From NCBI RefSeq assembly GCF_008704425.1, contig NZ_CP023696.1, positions 6,426,501 to 6,490,500 of the forward strand: a stretch of 64,000 bases of DNA. Reading direction: 5' to 3'. This document shows positions 17,056 through 25,173 of the stretch, piece after piece (the stretch's first letter is position 1; each line of letters begins with the position of its first letter). The stretch is from Streptomyces fradiae ATCC 10745 = DSM 40063. Lineage in GTDB: Bacteria; Actinomycetota; Actinomycetes; Streptomycetales; Streptomycetaceae. The notes below the pieces were generated by a model. That model saw nothing but the letters and a program-made list of their open reading frames with translations, made no database searches and was not told where the DNA came from. Position numbers and translations under genes: made by a program.

Positions 17056-17988
17056 ATGGCGGAGGGCGAGCGGGTACGGCAGGGCACCCCGGCGCAGCGG
17101 CTCGGCGCCGCCCTGCGGGAGTTGCAGCAGAGCTCGGGGCGGACCCTGCGGGCCCTGGAGCGGGAGGTGCTGATCAGCGACTCGTCGCTGTCCCGGTACT
17201 TCCGGGGCAGCACCGTCCCGCCCTGGCCCGTGGTGCGGGACCTGTGCCGGGCGCTCGGCGCCGACCCGGCCGGGTACCGGGCCCTGTGGGAGGCGGCCGA
17301 CCACGCCCAGGGCCGGCCGGCCGGCCCCGGGGACCCGGCTCCGGCGGCGCACGGCACCGACCCGGCGGCCCGGTCGGCCGAGGGCGGGCCGGCGCCCGGC
17401 GGGGCGGCCGGGGAGCCCGAGTCGGGTCCGGTGCCGGGCCCCGCTCCGGGCCGCCCGCCGCGGCGGTGGGCGTGGGCGGCCGCCGGGGCCGTGTCCGGAA
17501 TCGTGGCGGGCGCCCTCCTGACGGCGCTGGCGGCCTCGTACCGCGCCCCGGCCGCGCCCGGCGGGCGGCCCGCGGCGGAGGCGGCGGGCGAGGTGGACGC
17601 GGGCCGGTCGGTGGAACCGTCCCGCCTCCGCCGGGTGTTCGTCAGCCGGCAGACGGGCCGCTGCCTCGACGACAGCCTCGACGAAAGGCTGCGCACCTTC
17701 AAATGCAACGGCATGAGCTACCAGTGGTGGACGGCGCACGCCGAGACCGACGGCCACCGCCGGCTCGCCAACCACGCCACCGGCCGGTGCCTGGAGGACA
17801 CCGCCGCCGGGCCGCGGGCCGTCCGGTGCGCCCCGGACCGGCCGGCCGCCCAGGAATGGCGGATCACGGTGTGGGACGACGAGTCCGTGGAGGTGCGCAG
17901 CCGGGCCACCGGCCGGTGCCTGGACGACAGCGGCGCGGGGCTGCGGACGCTGCGCTGCGACCGCACCGACCGCCAGCGGTGGGGCTGA
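17056..17988 (+). CDS. XRE-type HTH - membrane segment - ricin-type lectin fusion protein
   Basis: A 310-residue three-part protein. The ATG at 17056 has GGAGGAGGGAG before it. Residues ~10-80 form an XRE-like helix-turn-helix of the Streptomyces kind (TLRALEREVLISDSSLSRYFRG, key part SDSSLSRYFRG). A Pro/Gly linker leads to one membrane helix at about residues 136-160 (WAWAAAGAVSGIVAGALLTA). The outer part, residues 195-310, is Trp/Cys-rich with three repeats of TGRCLDDS / TGRCLEDT / TGRCLDDS, each followed by C and QxW-like positions, resembling a ricin B beta-trefoil with alpha, beta and gamma repeats. That topology would let a DNA-binding or partner-binding domain inside respond to glycan outside. 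Function is unproven. Confidence 0.82.
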   Translation: MAEGERVRQGTPAQRLGAALRELQQSSGRTLRALEREVLISDSSLSRYFRGSTVPPWPVVRDLCRALGADPAGYRALWEAADHAQGRPAGPGDPAPAAHGTDPAARSAEGGPAPGGAAGEPESGPVPGPAPGRPPRRWAWAAAGAVSGIVAGALLTALAASYRAPAAPGGRPAAEAAGEVDAGRSVEPSRLRRVFVSRQTGRCLDDSLDERLRTFKCNGMSYQWWTAHAETDGHRRLANHATGRCLEDTAAGPRAVRCAPDRPAAQEWRITVWDDESVEVRSRATGRCLDDSGAGLRTLRCDRTDRQRWG

Positions 17989-18084
17989 CCGCACGCCGGA
18001 CGGCGGCCCCTGCGCCGCCCGGCGGGCCGCCGCCCATGGCACGCCGCCCGCACGGCCCGGCGGGTGCCCCTGCCCCGCCGCCCG

Positions 18085-19464
18085 TCAGCCCACGTCCACG
18101 CAGTCGACTTCCGCGTACCACTCGCCCTTCGCCAGGCGGACGGTGTTCCAGCCGGCGCGCAGCACCACCGGCCGCTCCGCGGTCCGCCAGTGGTCCCAGC
18201 CGGTGTACGGGTAGGCGACCGCGCCGACATCGGCGCCGTTGACGTACAGCTCGTGCGTGGCCGCCGCGGGCGAGCCCCCGGCGTCGAGCGAGCCGTTGCC
18301 GTACCGCACGGCCAGGGTGTGCGTCCCGGCCGACGCGGCGAACACCCGGAACTCCACATGGCTGTCGTCGTGGTCGACGTACCCGACCGCCCGCCCGCCG
18401 TGCGCGCCCGCGGCCTCCCGCACGACGGCGCGGTGCACCCGGGCCGCCTCCGCCTCGTGGCGGACCCTGCTGCCCCGGACGACGGGGCGGCCGTCCGCCC
18501 AGCCGAGGTGGGCGACGTACAGGAAGCGGCGCTTCCGGCCGGCGTCCCAGCCGTGGAAGACGATCCGGTCCCGGCCGTCCGGCCCGGTCACCACGTCCTG
18601 CCCGCCGGGCCCGCGCACGGCCCCCGCGAACGACTCGGTGCTCATGAGGGGGGCGGTCGCCTTCGTGTACGGGCCGGTGAGCCGGTCCGCGACGGCGTGG
18701 CCGGTCCCGTAGCCGGAGCCCCCGTAGTGGCCGGCCGAGTACAGGAGCACGTACCGGCCGGACCGCTTGACGAGGGTCGGGGCCTCGACGACGCGGCCCT
18801 CCCACGGCAGGTCGTGGGTGAGGAGCCGGACGGCGGGCCCGGTGGTGCGGGTGCCGTCCGCCGAGACGGGCTGGAGGTGCAGCCAGGTGCGCAGGCCGCA
18901 GCAGTTGCCGTCGTTCTTCCACAGCAGGTACCGCTGCCCGCCCTCGGTGAAGGAGGCGGCGTCGATGGCGCCGCCGTCCTGGACGGGGCACACCAGCGGG
19001 CCGTCGCCGACCGGCCGGAAGGGGCCCTCCGGCGTGCCGGCGAGGGCCGCGCCGACGCACTGCCTGCCGCTCGCCCGGTCGTGGGCGGTGTACAGCAGGG
19101 TGAAGCCGGCGCCGTTGTCGAACACCTCCGGGGCCCACACCCGCGCCGGCTCCTCGGCCACCCACGCGCCGGGGACCGGGAGGGCGTCGTCCGCCGCGAC
19201 GCTCCAGCGGACCAGGTCGGTGGAGGCGGCGTGCTGGACGTGCCTGCCGTGCGTGCTGGTGGCGTAGGCGTGGTAGGTGCCGTCGGCCTCCACGACGTCC
19301 GGGTCGGGGAAGTCGGCGTCCAGCACGGGGCCTCCGGCCACGGCCCCCGCCGGGGCGGCGGCCGGACCCGCCACGGCGAGGAGGGCGGCCAGCAGGGCGG
19401 CGAGGAGGCGCGCCGCCCGCGGGGCGAGGGGCGGACGGGGACGGGGACGGCTGCGGGACGGCAC
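18085..19464 (-). CDS. secreted glycoside hydrolase family 43-like protein with C-terminal beta-sandwich
   Basis: A 459-residue secreted protein; GTG start with GAAGGAGA upstream. An Arg-rich n-region and hydrophobic core (LLAALLAALLAVAGPAAAPAGAVA) form the signal peptide. The five-bladed propeller starts at LDADFPDPDVVEADG, whose Asp is the usual GH43 general base. DAASFTEGGQRYLLWKNDG carries the pKa-modulating Asp, and RVVEAPTLVKRSGRY the general acid Glu. The last ~120 residues (HDDSHVEFRVFAASAGTHTL to YAEVDCVDVG) look like a CBM35/CBM6-type carbohydrate-binding sandwich. GH43 enzymes act on arabinan, xylan or galactan side chains; the substrate here is undetermined. It fits with the other secreted CAZymes in the window. 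Confidence 0.87.
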   Translation of the reverse strand: MPSRSRPRPRPPLAPRAARLLAALLAALLAVAGPAAAPAGAVAGGPVLDADFPDPDVVEADGTYHAYATSTHGRHVQHAASTDLVRWSVAADDALPVPGAWVAEEPARVWAPEVFDNGAGFTLLYTAHDRASGRQCVGAALAGTPEGPFRPVGDGPLVCPVQDGGAIDAASFTEGGQRYLLWKNDGNCCGLRTWLHLQPVSADGTRTTGPAVRLLTHDLPWEGRVVEAPTLVKRSGRYVLLYSAGHYGGSGYGTGHAVADRLTGPYTKATAPLMSTESFAGAVRGPGGQDVVTGPDGRDRIVFHGWDAGRKRRFLYVAHLGWADGRPVVRGSRVRHEAEAARVHRAVVREAAGAHGGRAVGYVDHDDSHVEFRVFAASAGTHTLAVRYGNGSLDAGGSPAAATHELYVNGADVGAVAYPYTGWDHWRTAERPVVLRAGWNTVRLAKGEWYAEVDCVDVG

Positions 19465-19668
19465 GGGGGTTCTCCTTCACGGTCGCTGCCCTGGGGCGGT
19501 CGACGTGGGAACGAGGCACGGCGCCGGGGGTTGCGGGCCCCGGTACCCGCCGCGGTCCCGGAGGACGGCCGGGCACGCCGACCGGGCCCCGGCTGCCGGG
19601 TCGGGCCGGCCGGACCGGCCCGTCTCGTCGTACCGAACGGCTCGCGCGGGCCGGGGACACCGGCCGGG

Positions 19669-20691
19669 TCACGCCGACCGGGGGAGGTCCCCCGGCCGTA
19701 CCGGCCCGGCGTAGGGCAGGCCGTGTCCGTACCGCTCCAGCTCGTCCAGCGCGGTGTGCGCGAGGCGGCCCAGCTCGTTGCCGAGCGAACCGGCCACGTG
19801 CGGCGTCAGCAGCACGTTCGGCAGGTCGTACAGGGGCGAGCCGGCCGGCGGCACCTCGGGCTCCGTCACGTCCAGGACGGCGCTCAGCCGCCCCGCCACC
19901 AGCTCCCGTGTCAGCGCCTCGGTGTCCACCAGCGAACCGCGCGCCGTGTTGACCAGCGTCGCCCCGTCCGGCATCAGCGCCAGCCGCGCCCGGTCGAACA
20001 GGTGGCGCGTCCCGGGCAGTTCCGGCGCGTGGAGGGTCACCACGTCGCCGGCGCGCGCCAACTCGTCCAGGTCCACCGCCCGCACCCCGAGCCGGGCCGC
20101 CTCCTCCCCGGTCACGTACGGGTCGTACAGCAGCACCCGCAGGTCGTACGGGCGCAGCAGCTCGATCACCCGGCGGCCGACCCGGGACGCTCCCACGACC
20201 CCGACGGTGCGGCGGAAGTTGCCCGCGCCGGCGAGCAGGGCCGGAGCGTCGACCCGGCCGCGCCGCTCCCGGTAGGCGCGCTGCGCGTCGAGCACCCGCT
20301 TCCCCGCGAACAGGACGGCCGCGACCGTGTACTCGGCGACCGGCAGCGCGTTCGCCGCGGCGGCCGAGGCGACGGTGATCCCCCGCTGCCAGCAGGCGTC
20401 GGTCACATGGTGCTTCACCGACCCCGCCGCGTGCACGACGGTACGCAGCCGGGGCACCCGCTCCAGCGCGGACTCCGTCAGGGGCGGGCAGCCCCAGCCG
20501 GTGAGCAGCGCCTCCGCCCCGGCGAGGGCGGCCGCGTGCTCGGGGGCGGTGAAGTCCCGTACGGCGACGGCCGGGTCGGTGGCCGCGACGGCGGTGAGCC
20601 GCCGCCGCGCCGCCGCGTCGAACAGCGCGTCGCGGACGCGGGGCTCCATGGCGAGCACCGTCCGGGGCCGGCGGTGGGCAGAGGGGGTCAT
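19669..20691 (-). CDS. D-isomer-specific 2-hydroxyacid dehydrogenase
   Basis: A 340-residue NAD-dependent dehydrogenase reducing a 2-keto acid to the D-2-hydroxy acid or the reverse. The Rossmann motif is VVGASRVGRRVIELL, with DPY at the end of strand 2 suggesting NADH preference. The catalytic Arg lies in NTARGSLVDTEAL, the Glu in LDVTEPEVPP and the His in LLTPHVAGSLGNE, so all three catalytic residues are present. The ATG at 20691 has GGGAG 8 bases upstream; 98 further in-frame codons upstream are low-complexity repeat sequence and are not counted. It is in the same direction as the GH43 gene with ~200 bp between. The exact substrate is unknown. Confidence 0.9.
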   Translation of the reverse strand: MTPSAHRRPRTVLAMEPRVRDALFDAAARRRLTAVAATDPAVAVRDFTAPEHAAALAGAEALLTGWGCPPLTESALERVPRLRTVVHAAGSVKHHVTDACWQRGITVASAAAANALPVAEYTVAAVLFAGKRVLDAQRAYRERRGRVDAPALLAGAGNFRRTVGVVGASRVGRRVIELLRPYDLRVLLYDPYVTGEEAARLGVRAVDLDELARAGDVVTLHAPELPGTRHLFDRARLALMPDGATLVNTARGSLVDTEALTRELVAGRLSAVLDVTEPEVPPAGSPLYDLPNVLLTPHVAGSLGNELGRLAHTALDELERYGHGLPYAGPVRPGDLPRSA

Positions 20692-20764
20692 GGACGGCTC
20701 CCGTGGCCGGTGCGCACCGCGCCGACCGCGGCGGCTGACGCCTCCCAGTGGAGCAGACCGGCCC

Positions 20765-20890
20765 CCGGCCCGGTAGAGCCACACCGGCCGACCGGCCCCC
20801 GGCCCCGTAGAGCGACGCCCAGCCCACTGGCCGCCCGGCCCACCGGCCGACCGGCCACCGGCCCGGTGAAGCCACACCGGCCGACCGGCC
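20765..20890. repeat. 33-bp direct repeat, two copies 93 bp apart
   Basis: Copies at 20765-20797 and 20858-20890 match at 31 of 33 positions; the shared right part reads GCCACACCGGCCGACCGGCC. Related shorter CCGGCC-rich pieces lie between. Probably slippage in G/C-rich intergenic DNA. Confidence 0.7.
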
Positions 20891-20964
20891 GTACCAGCCG
20901 TACCGGCCCCGAAGGCCCGCAGGTCCGAAGACCCGTCGGCCCTCGGCCCCCGCCCGCCTCGCCG

Positions 20965-20994
20965 CCCCACCGTCAGACGCCCCACCGTCAGACG
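20965..20994. repeat. 15-bp tandem duplication
   Basis: Two perfect adjacent copies of CCCCACCGTCAGACG. Confidence 0.75.
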
Positions 20995-21331
20995 TCTCGC
21001 CGGCCGGCCCGCCGGGCGTCCGAGAGCCCGGCTCCCCCGTGCGGCGGCGGCACGCCGGACGCCGCGCCCGGCGGCCGGTGAAGCGGCGCGTAACCGCTGG
21101 TGAGCGCGGTGCTACCGGGTTTCACCCGGGCGTGTGCGGAGGTTCGTGCGGGGTTCTGTTCTGGGAGGGGCGCGGGCTGCATACTGTCCTCCTCGCCCCG
21201 TGCCGAAGCGGTCCGTCCGCCCGTGCACCTCCAGTGACGCGGACGGTCCCGGCAGGGCGGGAACCTCCCCTCACTCGCGCGCCGCCCTGCCAGCGCGGGA
21301 GACCCCCTGCTCCTGGAAGACCCGAGGATCC

Positions 21332-22051
21332 GTGCCAGTACCTGTTGTCCTTGCCGGGCGCGCCGTGCGCCTGGAGCCGCTGGCCATGCGCCACGCGGAG
21401 GGCCTCGCCCGGGCCGGCGCGCAGGACCGCGCCGCGTACGCCTTCACCCCGGTGCCGGACGGCCTGGAGGCGGCACACGACTACATCGGCCGCGCGCTGA
21501 CCGACCAGGCGGCCGGCCGGGCACTGCCGTTCGCCCTGGTCACCCCCGCCGACGGAAGAGTGGTCGGCTCGACCCGGTTCCTGGAGCTGGACTACTGGCG
21601 GGGCCCCGTCGTGTGGCCGCCGGCCACCGGCGTCCCGTACGGCGACCCGCTCACCGCCGTGCCCGACGCCGCCGAGATCGGCAACACCTGGATCACCGGC
21701 TCCGCGCGCGGCACCGGAGCCAACGCGGAGGCGAAACTGCTGATGCTGCGCCACGCCTTCGAGACGTGGGGCGTGCGCCGGGTCACCCTGCGCGCCGACG
21801 CCCGCAACACCCGTTCCCGCGCGGCGATCGAACGGCTCGGGGCGACCTGCGAGGGGGTGCGCCGCGCCCATTCGCGGGGCCTGGACGGGGTGGTCCGCGA
21901 CACGGCCTTCTACTCGGTCCTCCACGAGGAGTGGCCCACGGTCCGCTCGATCATCGAACTGCGCCTGTCGGCGACAGCACGTCCGCCGGCGTCCTTCCCC
22001 CATCCCCACCGCACCCACGGCGACGCGGCGGGCCGGCTGCTGCTCACCTGA
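21332..22051 (+). CDS. GNAT family N-acetyltransferase (RimJ/RimL-like)
   Basis: A 239-residue acetyltransferase of the RimJ/RimL type, which transfers acetyl from acetyl-CoA to protein N-termini or small amines. The GTG at 21332 has GAGGA just upstream and gives the classic opening VVLAGRAVRLEPLAMRH. Acetyl-CoA-contacting region: GNTWITGSARGTGANAEAKLL, with RGTGANAEAK in the R/QxxGxG/A position. Then come RVTLRADARNTRSRAAIERLGATCEG and a C-terminal DTAFYSVLHEEWP. An in-frame upstream start would add 66 residues of low-complexity sequence and is rejected. The protein is cytoplasmic; the target is unknown. DUF5133 follows 86 bp downstream with its own ribosome site. Confidence 0.88.
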   Translation: MPVPVVLAGRAVRLEPLAMRHAEGLARAGAQDRAAYAFTPVPDGLEAAHDYIGRALTDQAAGRALPFALVTPADGRVVGSTRFLELDYWRGPVVWPPATGVPYGDPLTAVPDAAEIGNTWITGSARGTGANAEAKLLMLRHAFETWGVRRVTLRADARNTRSRAAIERLGATCEGVRRAHSRGLDGVVRDTAFYSVLHEEWPTVRSIIELRLSATARPPASFPHPHRTHGDAAGRLLLT

Positions 22052-22137
22052 CCCCCACGGGCGGCGAAGGAACCGGGTGTGACGGCGGGGGCGCCGGGTA
22101 GACGGACGTCCCCTGGCCGTACGAGAGGAGACGTGTC

Positions 22138-22500
22138 GTGCTGATGGCCCACCCTGCCGTTCTGACGAAGCTGGTCGAGGAGTACACCGCGCTCAGCAAG
22201 CTGGACGCCCGCAACGGCGGTCCGCAGGTGCGCCAGCGCCTGGAGGACGTGGCCTACACGCTGTGCGTCTCCACCGGTACGCGCGACATCGACGCCGCGC
22301 TCGTGGCCGCCCGCCACCGGCTGCCCGGCGCCCGGCCCGAGGACGACTCGCTGCTGACGGCGCCGTCCGTCGTGCCCGCGCAGGGCGCCCCGGTGCCCGC
22401 TCCGGGGGGTGCCGAGGCGGCGGGCGTGACCGGGGCGGCGGGGGCCGTCGGGGCGGCCGGGACCGTCGGGGCGGAGCGGGCCGGTATCCCCGTCGGATAA
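22138..22500 (+). CDS. DUF5133 domain protein
   Basis: A 120-residue protein whose first ~70 residues (LMAHPAVLTKLVEEYTALSK, then QRLEDVAYTLCVSTGTRDI) match what I know of DUF5133, a small helical domain restricted to streptomycetes and often found near regulators. GTG at 22138 or ATG at 22144 are both possible after GAGAGGAGA. The C-terminal ~45 residues are Ala/Gly/Val-rich (GAAGAVGAAGTVGA) and probably disordered. No catalytic motif or membrane segment is present. The function of the family is unknown. Confidence 0.75.
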   Translation: MLMAHPAVLTKLVEEYTALSKLDARNGGPQVRQRLEDVAYTLCVSTGTRDIDAALVAARHRLPGARPEDDSLLTAPSVVPAQGAPVPAPGGAEAAGVTGAAGAVGAAGTVGAERAGIPVG

Positions 22501-22533
22501 GCCCCTCGGGCAGAGCCCCGCCCGCGGCCGGGC

Positions 22534-22601
22534 GGTGCACGTGTGCGCGCGGTGCACGTGTGCGCGCGGTGCACGTGTGCGCGCGGTGCACGTGTGCGCG
22601 C
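22534..22601. repeat. 17-bp perfect tandem repeat, four copies
   Basis: Four identical, adjacent copies of GGTGCACGTGTGCGCGC. Each contains the palindromes GTGCAC and GCGCGC. It lies between the DUF5133 stop and the hairpin at 22596-22632, in the convergent gap before the secreted-protein gene. Likely a variable-number repeat. Confidence 0.9.
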
Positions 22602-22632
22602 GGCACGGCGGACGGACCGCCGTGCCGCGCGC
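22596..22632. terminator. bidirectional terminator hairpin
   Basis: A 16-bp stem (22596-22611 with 22617-22632) closes a five-base ACGGA loop; the inner arm is GGCACGGCGG. It sits between convergent genes ending at 22500 and 22687. No T-run follows, which is usual for Streptomyces terminators. Confidence 0.7.
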
Positions 22633-22650
22633 CGGTGTGTGCCCCGCCGA

Positions 22651-22671
22651 CGGAGCGCCCGGGGCGCTCCG
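22651..22671. terminator. second stem-loop in the same convergent gap
   Basis: CGGAGCGCC and its complement flank a short CCGG-type turn immediately downstream of the secreted-protein stop codon when read on the minus strand. Probable terminator for that gene. Confidence 0.5.
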
Positions 22672-22686
22672 CCGGCGGGACGGCGG

Positions 22687-23355
22687 TCACCCGGCGACCG
22701 TGATCTGCTGCGCCGGGTCCGTCGTGTCCGCCACCAGGTAGGTGGCGGAGAAGGACGACGTGGTGGCGCTGGTCGGGCAGCCGAAGCCGCCGACGACCTT
22801 GACGGGCACCTGGGAGTTGCTGAAGGCCAGCGACGACGGGGCGCCGTTGGTCCAGGTGCCGCTCGTCGTGGCGGGCGCGGTCGGCGCCGCCGTGACGGTG
22901 CAGCTGGCGATGCCGGACGTCTTCACGACGAGGCCGCCCGCGGGGAGGGTGAACGACGCGACGACGGGGGCGCCGTGCTGCATGGAGACGGTCCACCCGC
23001 CGCCGGCGGTGACGGTGGCGCCGACCCCCGGCATGCTCGTCGTGCAGGAGGAGAAGGTCGGCGGGGTGATCGCGCTGGAGACCGGCCCGGCCGCGTTGTG
23101 GTTGCCGGGGGCCGCGGGGACCGTGCCGGTGGAGGACGAGACGGAGCAGCTGACGGTCACTGCGCCGGCCTTGAAGGTCGCCTTGCCGCTGAGGGTGGCC
23201 TTGAAGCCGTGCCCGGCGGGGGTGACGGTGGTGGAGCCGGCGAGGGCCGGGGCGCCCTGCGCGGCGGTGGCGGTGGCTCCGGTGAAGAGCAGGACGCCGG
23301 CGGCGGCCAGGCCGGTGCCCAGGGAGAGAGCCTTGCGGGTGGTGGAGGGTGCCAT
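22687..23355 (-). CDS. secreted protein of unknown function
   Basis: A 222-residue exported protein. The ATG at 23355 has GAAGGAGA about 8 bases upstream. A signal peptide runs to about residue 33 (RKALSLGTGLAAAGVLLFTGATATA, cleavage near AQGAPA). The mature part is Ser/Thr/Gly/Val-rich, with four widely spaced Cys (CSVSSSTG, SSCTTSMPG, SCTVTAAP, FGCPTS) that could form two disulfides, and alternating beta-strand character (GWTVSMQHG, VVASFTLPAG). I recognise it only as a member of a small actinomycete secreted family without known role. An upstream in-frame extension is unsupported. It lies in the same direction as, and 457 bp after, the DUF6114 gene. Confidence 0.8.
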   Translation of the reverse strand: MAPSTTRKALSLGTGLAAAGVLLFTGATATAAQGAPALAGSTTVTPAGHGFKATLSGKATFKAGAVTVSCSVSSSTGTVPAAPGNHNAAGPVSSAITPPTFSSCTTSMPGVGATVTAGGGWTVSMQHGAPVVASFTLPAGGLVVKTSGIASCTVTAAPTAPATTSGTWTNGAPSSLAFSNSQVPVKVVGGFGCPTSATTSSFSATYLVADTTDPAQQITVAG

Positions 23356-23812
23356 GGGGGTGATCTCCTTCGGGGGATGGGGTGACGGGGCGTCACGCCG
23401 TTGTGGGGTGGGGGGCCCGGGAGGGTGCGCAGAGCGGTGCCGACCGCGTGGGCGGCGGGGCCGGGAGCGGTCGGGCCGTCGTGCGGTGAGCGGCGCCGGC
23501 CGCGCGCGGGGGTGCGGGCGGTGCCGGGGCCGGTGAGCGTGGCGGGGGGGCGGTGTGCGCCCGGCGGCGGAGCGGAGGACGGCCACCGCGGGCGGACGGG
23601 CCCGGCGGAGGCGGCGGGGCGAGCGGGGTCGGCGGTTGCGGCGGTACGTCCTGAGGGTGGGACGGGGACACGGCGGTACGGCGGCGCAGGGGTGGGGCGC
23701 CGCGGTGTGCCGGGTCGCGGTCGGCGACGGGGCCGGGGGTACGGCCCCGTCGCCGGATGCCTGCGTCAGGTGGTCGTCGATCGGGTGGCCGCGCCTGGTG
23801 GGCGGGGCCGGG
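23356..23812. other. 457-bp intergenic region
   Basis: G-rich low-complexity sequence between the DUF6114 stop and the secreted-protein start. Reading frames through it are Arg/Gly shadows without ribosome sites. I see no RNA gene or clear promoter. Confidence 0.55.
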
Positions 23813-24280
23813 TCACGCCCCGGCGGGGTGTTCCGGGGCGCCGGCGTGCGGGGGAGCGGGCTCCGCCCGGGGAGCGGACCCGGCGGGGCGCGTGGGCGTC
23901 ACCGGCTGCCAGGCGAACATCATGGCGCCGCCCACGATGCCCGCGAGGGTGCCGATCAGGAATCCGCCGAGGTTCGACATGACCAGCGCCGCCGCCGCGA
24001 TCAGGGTGGTGACCACGCCCGCGAGCGCGCGGTACTGCGGGGACACCCAGACCGAGATGCCGAGCATGGCCATGACAATTCCTAGGAGCACGGAGGGGAC
24101 TCCGGCGATGCCCTGGTGGAGCATCACCTCAAGCGGTGCCAGGGGGATCGCGCAGATCTCGACCCCTGCCAGCACGGTCAGCAGCCCTCCCCAGAAGGGC
24201 CGCCCCCTGCGCCACCGGCGCCATCGCGCCCGTGGGCCGTACACGGCCCGGTGCGTCGTCCCGTCCGCCGTGGACGGCAT
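23813..24280 (-). CDS. DUF6114 membrane protein
   Basis: A 155-residue integral membrane protein. After an Arg-rich N-terminus (YGPRARWRRWRRGRPFWG) come four hydrophobic helices: GGLLTVLAGVEICAIPLAPL, GVPSVLLGIVMAMLGISVWV, ALAGVVTTLIAAAALVMSNL and FLIGTLAGIVGGAMMFAW. The C-terminal 25 residues are Pro/Ala-rich. This matches DUF6114, a family I know to occur directly downstream of DUF6230 genes in Streptomyces. The ATG begins one base before the DUF6230 stop region (2 bp gap), so the two are translationally coupled. Function unknown; a membrane partner that retains or exports the DUF6230 protein is a reasonable guess. Confidence 0.82.
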   Translation of the reverse strand: MPSTADGTTHRAVYGPRARWRRWRRGRPFWGGLLTVLAGVEICAIPLAPLEVMLHQGIAGVPSVLLGIVMAMLGISVWVSPQYRALAGVVTTLIAAAALVMSNLGGFLIGTLAGIVGGAMMFAWQPVTPTRPAGSAPRAEPAPPHAGAPEHPAGA

Positions 24281-24281
24281 G

Positions 24282-24908
24282 TCAGAAGCATTCCTTCTTG
24301 CCCTTGGTGATCCTCATGTTCAGGCCGGACAGCTTGAACGTCCCGGCGTTCGTCGCCCACGCCACCTGCTGGAGGCCCGTGATCGTCACGTCGTCCGCCT
24401 GCTGGCCGAACAGGTCCTGCATGCCCTGCGCGCCCTCGGGCCCCTTGTCCAGGGTGGACGCGTCGCGGCCGATCTCGATGTTGTTGAAGCCCGCGTCGCC
24501 CGAGAGCTGTGTGGCGTCCACGAACAGGCCCGTGGCCTCGACCGGCTTCTTCTTCCCGGCCGTCAGGTTCAGCGAGATGTCCCCGACGACCGGCAGCGTC
24601 GTGACGACGGACTGGCACAGGTTGTGCAGCTCGGCCTTGCGGATGGCGGTGACCGCCACCGGCAGCAGCTCCTCGCGGGCGTTCGTGTCGATGCTCCCGT
24701 ACTGTGCGAACCCCTCGCCGGTGAGGCGGTCCGCCGACACCTTGAACTGCTGCCCCGACACGGCGAAGGAGGCCGCGAGCGCCCCGCTCGACAGGGCGAC
24801 GCCGAGCGCGGCGGTCAGGGCGACGCCGGGCACGGACAGTGCGGCGAAGCGCTTCCACCGGATCCGGCCGACGACGTCGTCCGCGTGGGTCTCGGGTGGC
24901 TGTCTCAT
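24282..24908 (-). CDS. DUF6230 exported protein
   Basis: A 208-residue protein with a cytoplasmic start (RQPPETHADDVVGRIRWKRF), a single hydrophobic segment (ALSVPGVALTAALGVALSSGALAA) acting as signal or anchor, then an extracytoplasmic beta-rich domain (SFAVSGQQFKVSADRLTGEGF to MRITKGKKECF). Residue Cys in HNLCQS and the penultimate Cys could pair. ATG at 24908 has GAGAGGGGA upstream; 52 in-frame codons further upstream lack a ribosome site. The family DUF6230 is widespread in Streptomyces, formerly mis-annotated as cholesterol esterase, and has no established function. The repeated alternation of DVTITGLQQV- and FKLSGLNMRI-like strands suggests a lipid- or surface-binding beta structure (inference). 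Confidence 0.83.
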   Translation of the reverse strand: MRQPPETHADDVVGRIRWKRFAALSVPGVALTAALGVALSSGALAASFAVSGQQFKVSADRLTGEGFAQYGSIDTNAREELLPVAVTAIRKAELHNLCQSVVTTLPVVGDISLNLTAGKKKPVEATGLFVDATQLSGDAGFNNIEIGRDASTLDKGPEGAQGMQDLFGQQADDVTITGLQQVAWATNAGTFKLSGLNMRITKGKKECF

Positions 24909-25173
24909 GAGAAATCCCCTCTCTTGGTGTCCACGGCCGCGGTGACCGACGGCCACGGATGTCGATGGAGCGGGAGACCTGCTCGAAGGCGGGCCGCCGG
25001 GGGACGCGGCGGTGCGCGGGAAGAAGTGAGCGGAGAGCGACCGCGGGCGGTGTGGCACCGCCATACCTACTCGCGGGTGTTACCGACGGGTTGAATGTAG
25101 GAGCGCCCCTGGGGGTTGGCAAGGTTGACGAACGGTGCTTTTCGGCCTACTCGACGGATCTTCAGGAGAGCCC

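Larger units (their letters stand above)
20692..21331. other. 640-bp divergent intergenic region rich in imperfect repeats
   Basis: No gene is supported between the dehydrogenase and GNAT starts. It holds a 33-bp direct repeat (20765-20797 and 20858-20890) and a 15-bp tandem duplication (20965-20994), listed separately. A CATACT hexamer at 21180-21185 is a weak -10 candidate for the GNAT gene. Confidence 0.55.

Noticed and set aside
22534..22601. CRISPR array
   Set aside because: The 17-bp copies are directly adjacent with no spacers, and no cas gene is near.
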